Below, in pieces: positions 6,852 through 7,007 of a DNA stretch of 7,007 bases. Within the stretch, counting starts at the first letter, position 1, and the number at the start of each line of letters is the position of its first letter. A model generated the notes under the pieces. It was not told the origin of the DNA. It did no database searches and saw only the letters and a list, made by a program, of their open reading frames with translations. The DNA lies in NCBI GenBank assembly GCA_903918705.1, contig CAIXFP010000695.1, positions 1 through 7,007 on the forward strand, read 5' to 3'. The DNA is from an uncultured Pseudomonadota bacterium. GTDB lineage: Bacteria; Pseudomonadota; Gammaproteobacteria; Burkholderiales; Thiobacillaceae. Made by a program: the position numbers and the translations under genes.

Positions 6852-7007
6852 ATGAACCTCCTCATCGTCAAAATGACTTCCCTGGGCGACGTCATCCACA
6901 TGCTCCCGGCCCTGACCGAGGCCACGAGCCGGGTGCCCAACCTGCGCGCCGACTGGGTGGTGGAGGACGGGTTCGCCGCCATTCCCGGCTGGCATCCGGC
7001 GGTCGAC
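6852..7007 (+). CDS. waaC: Lipopolysaccharide heptosyltransferase I (partial, N-terminus only)
   Basis: The first 52 codons are present before the window ends. They begin MNLLIVKMTSLGDVIHML and continue through PALTEA to ADWVVEDGFAAIPGWHPAVD. This follows the N-terminus of WaaC, the glycosyltransferase family 9 enzyme that adds the first L-glycero-D-manno-heptose to Kdo2-lipid A at the inner face of the inner membrane. The E. coli enzyme starts with a closely similar block (VKTSSMGDVLHTLPALTDA, then DWVVEEGFAQIP). Asp13, the proposed catalytic base of the E. coli enzyme, is at the same position here. The start agrees with the family, although no Shine-Dalgarno precedes ATG 6852. The gene diverges from the signalling operon and is probably functionally unrelated to it. 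WaaF is a relative, but the DWVVE.GF.AIP block favours WaaC. Confidence 0.9.
   Translation, partial: MNLLIVKMTSLGDVIHMLPALTEATSRVPNLRADWVVEDGFAAIPGWHPAVD

Noticed and set aside
6683..6982. Upstream in-frame extension of the EAL-receiver gene by about 100 codons.
   Set aside because: It would run antisense through the waaC-like gene and across the promoter region. The extra residues resemble no EAL N-terminus, and a strong GGAGG sits at ATG 6682.

Overview
The window looks like chromosome from a GC-rich betaproteobacterium, perhaps in or near the Rhodocyclales. Three things suggest this: strongly G/C-biased codon use; a divergent gene whose N-terminus is a clear proteobacterial LPS heptosyltransferase I (WaaC), which marks a Gram-negative outer membrane; and the style of the signalling proteins (HEINNP-type kinases, HupR/RpfG-like receivers, an HDOD protein). 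The taxon is inferred from protein style only.

Layout: nearly all of the window (1-6682) is one compact minus-strand signalling operon. In transcription order it encodes: an EAL domain fused to a C-terminal receiver (6682-5480); a receiver with a coiled coil and PAS-like tail (5483-4683); a 107-residue protein of unknown function (4686-4363); an HDOD protein (4366-3512); a membrane sensor kinase with a periplasmic helical domain and two PAS domains (3499-1085); a soluble histidine kinase lacking a recognisable sensor domain (1098-25); and the first nine codons of a further gene, probably another response regulator (28-1). Four of the six junctions are ATGA stop/start overlaps, one is a 14-base overlap and one is a 12-base gap. 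No terminator or internal promoter is evident, so the genes are probably co-transcribed and translationally coupled.

A 169-base divergent intergenic region (6683-6851) separates the operon from the plus-strand waaC-like gene (6852 onward, cut by the window end). On the minus strand this region carries a good match to a sigma-28 (FliA) flagellar promoter: a TCAAGTTT -35, 11 bases of spacer and a GCCGCTAA -10. If it is real, the operon belongs to the flagellar/chemotaxis regulon.

How the genes may work together (inference): the membrane kinase senses a periplasmic and/or cytoplasmic cue, and the soluble paralogous kinase adds a second input. Both could phosphorylate the two closely related receivers seen here, one of which is joined to an apparently complete c-di-GMP phosphodiesterase domain. 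The HDOD protein and the small protein are probable accessory or output components. The result would be a multi-kinase, multi-receiver circuit controlling c-di-GMP, possibly timed with motility. The individual families are known. The gene combination, the EAL-then-receiver order and the FliA-like promoter are the parts most worth following up.
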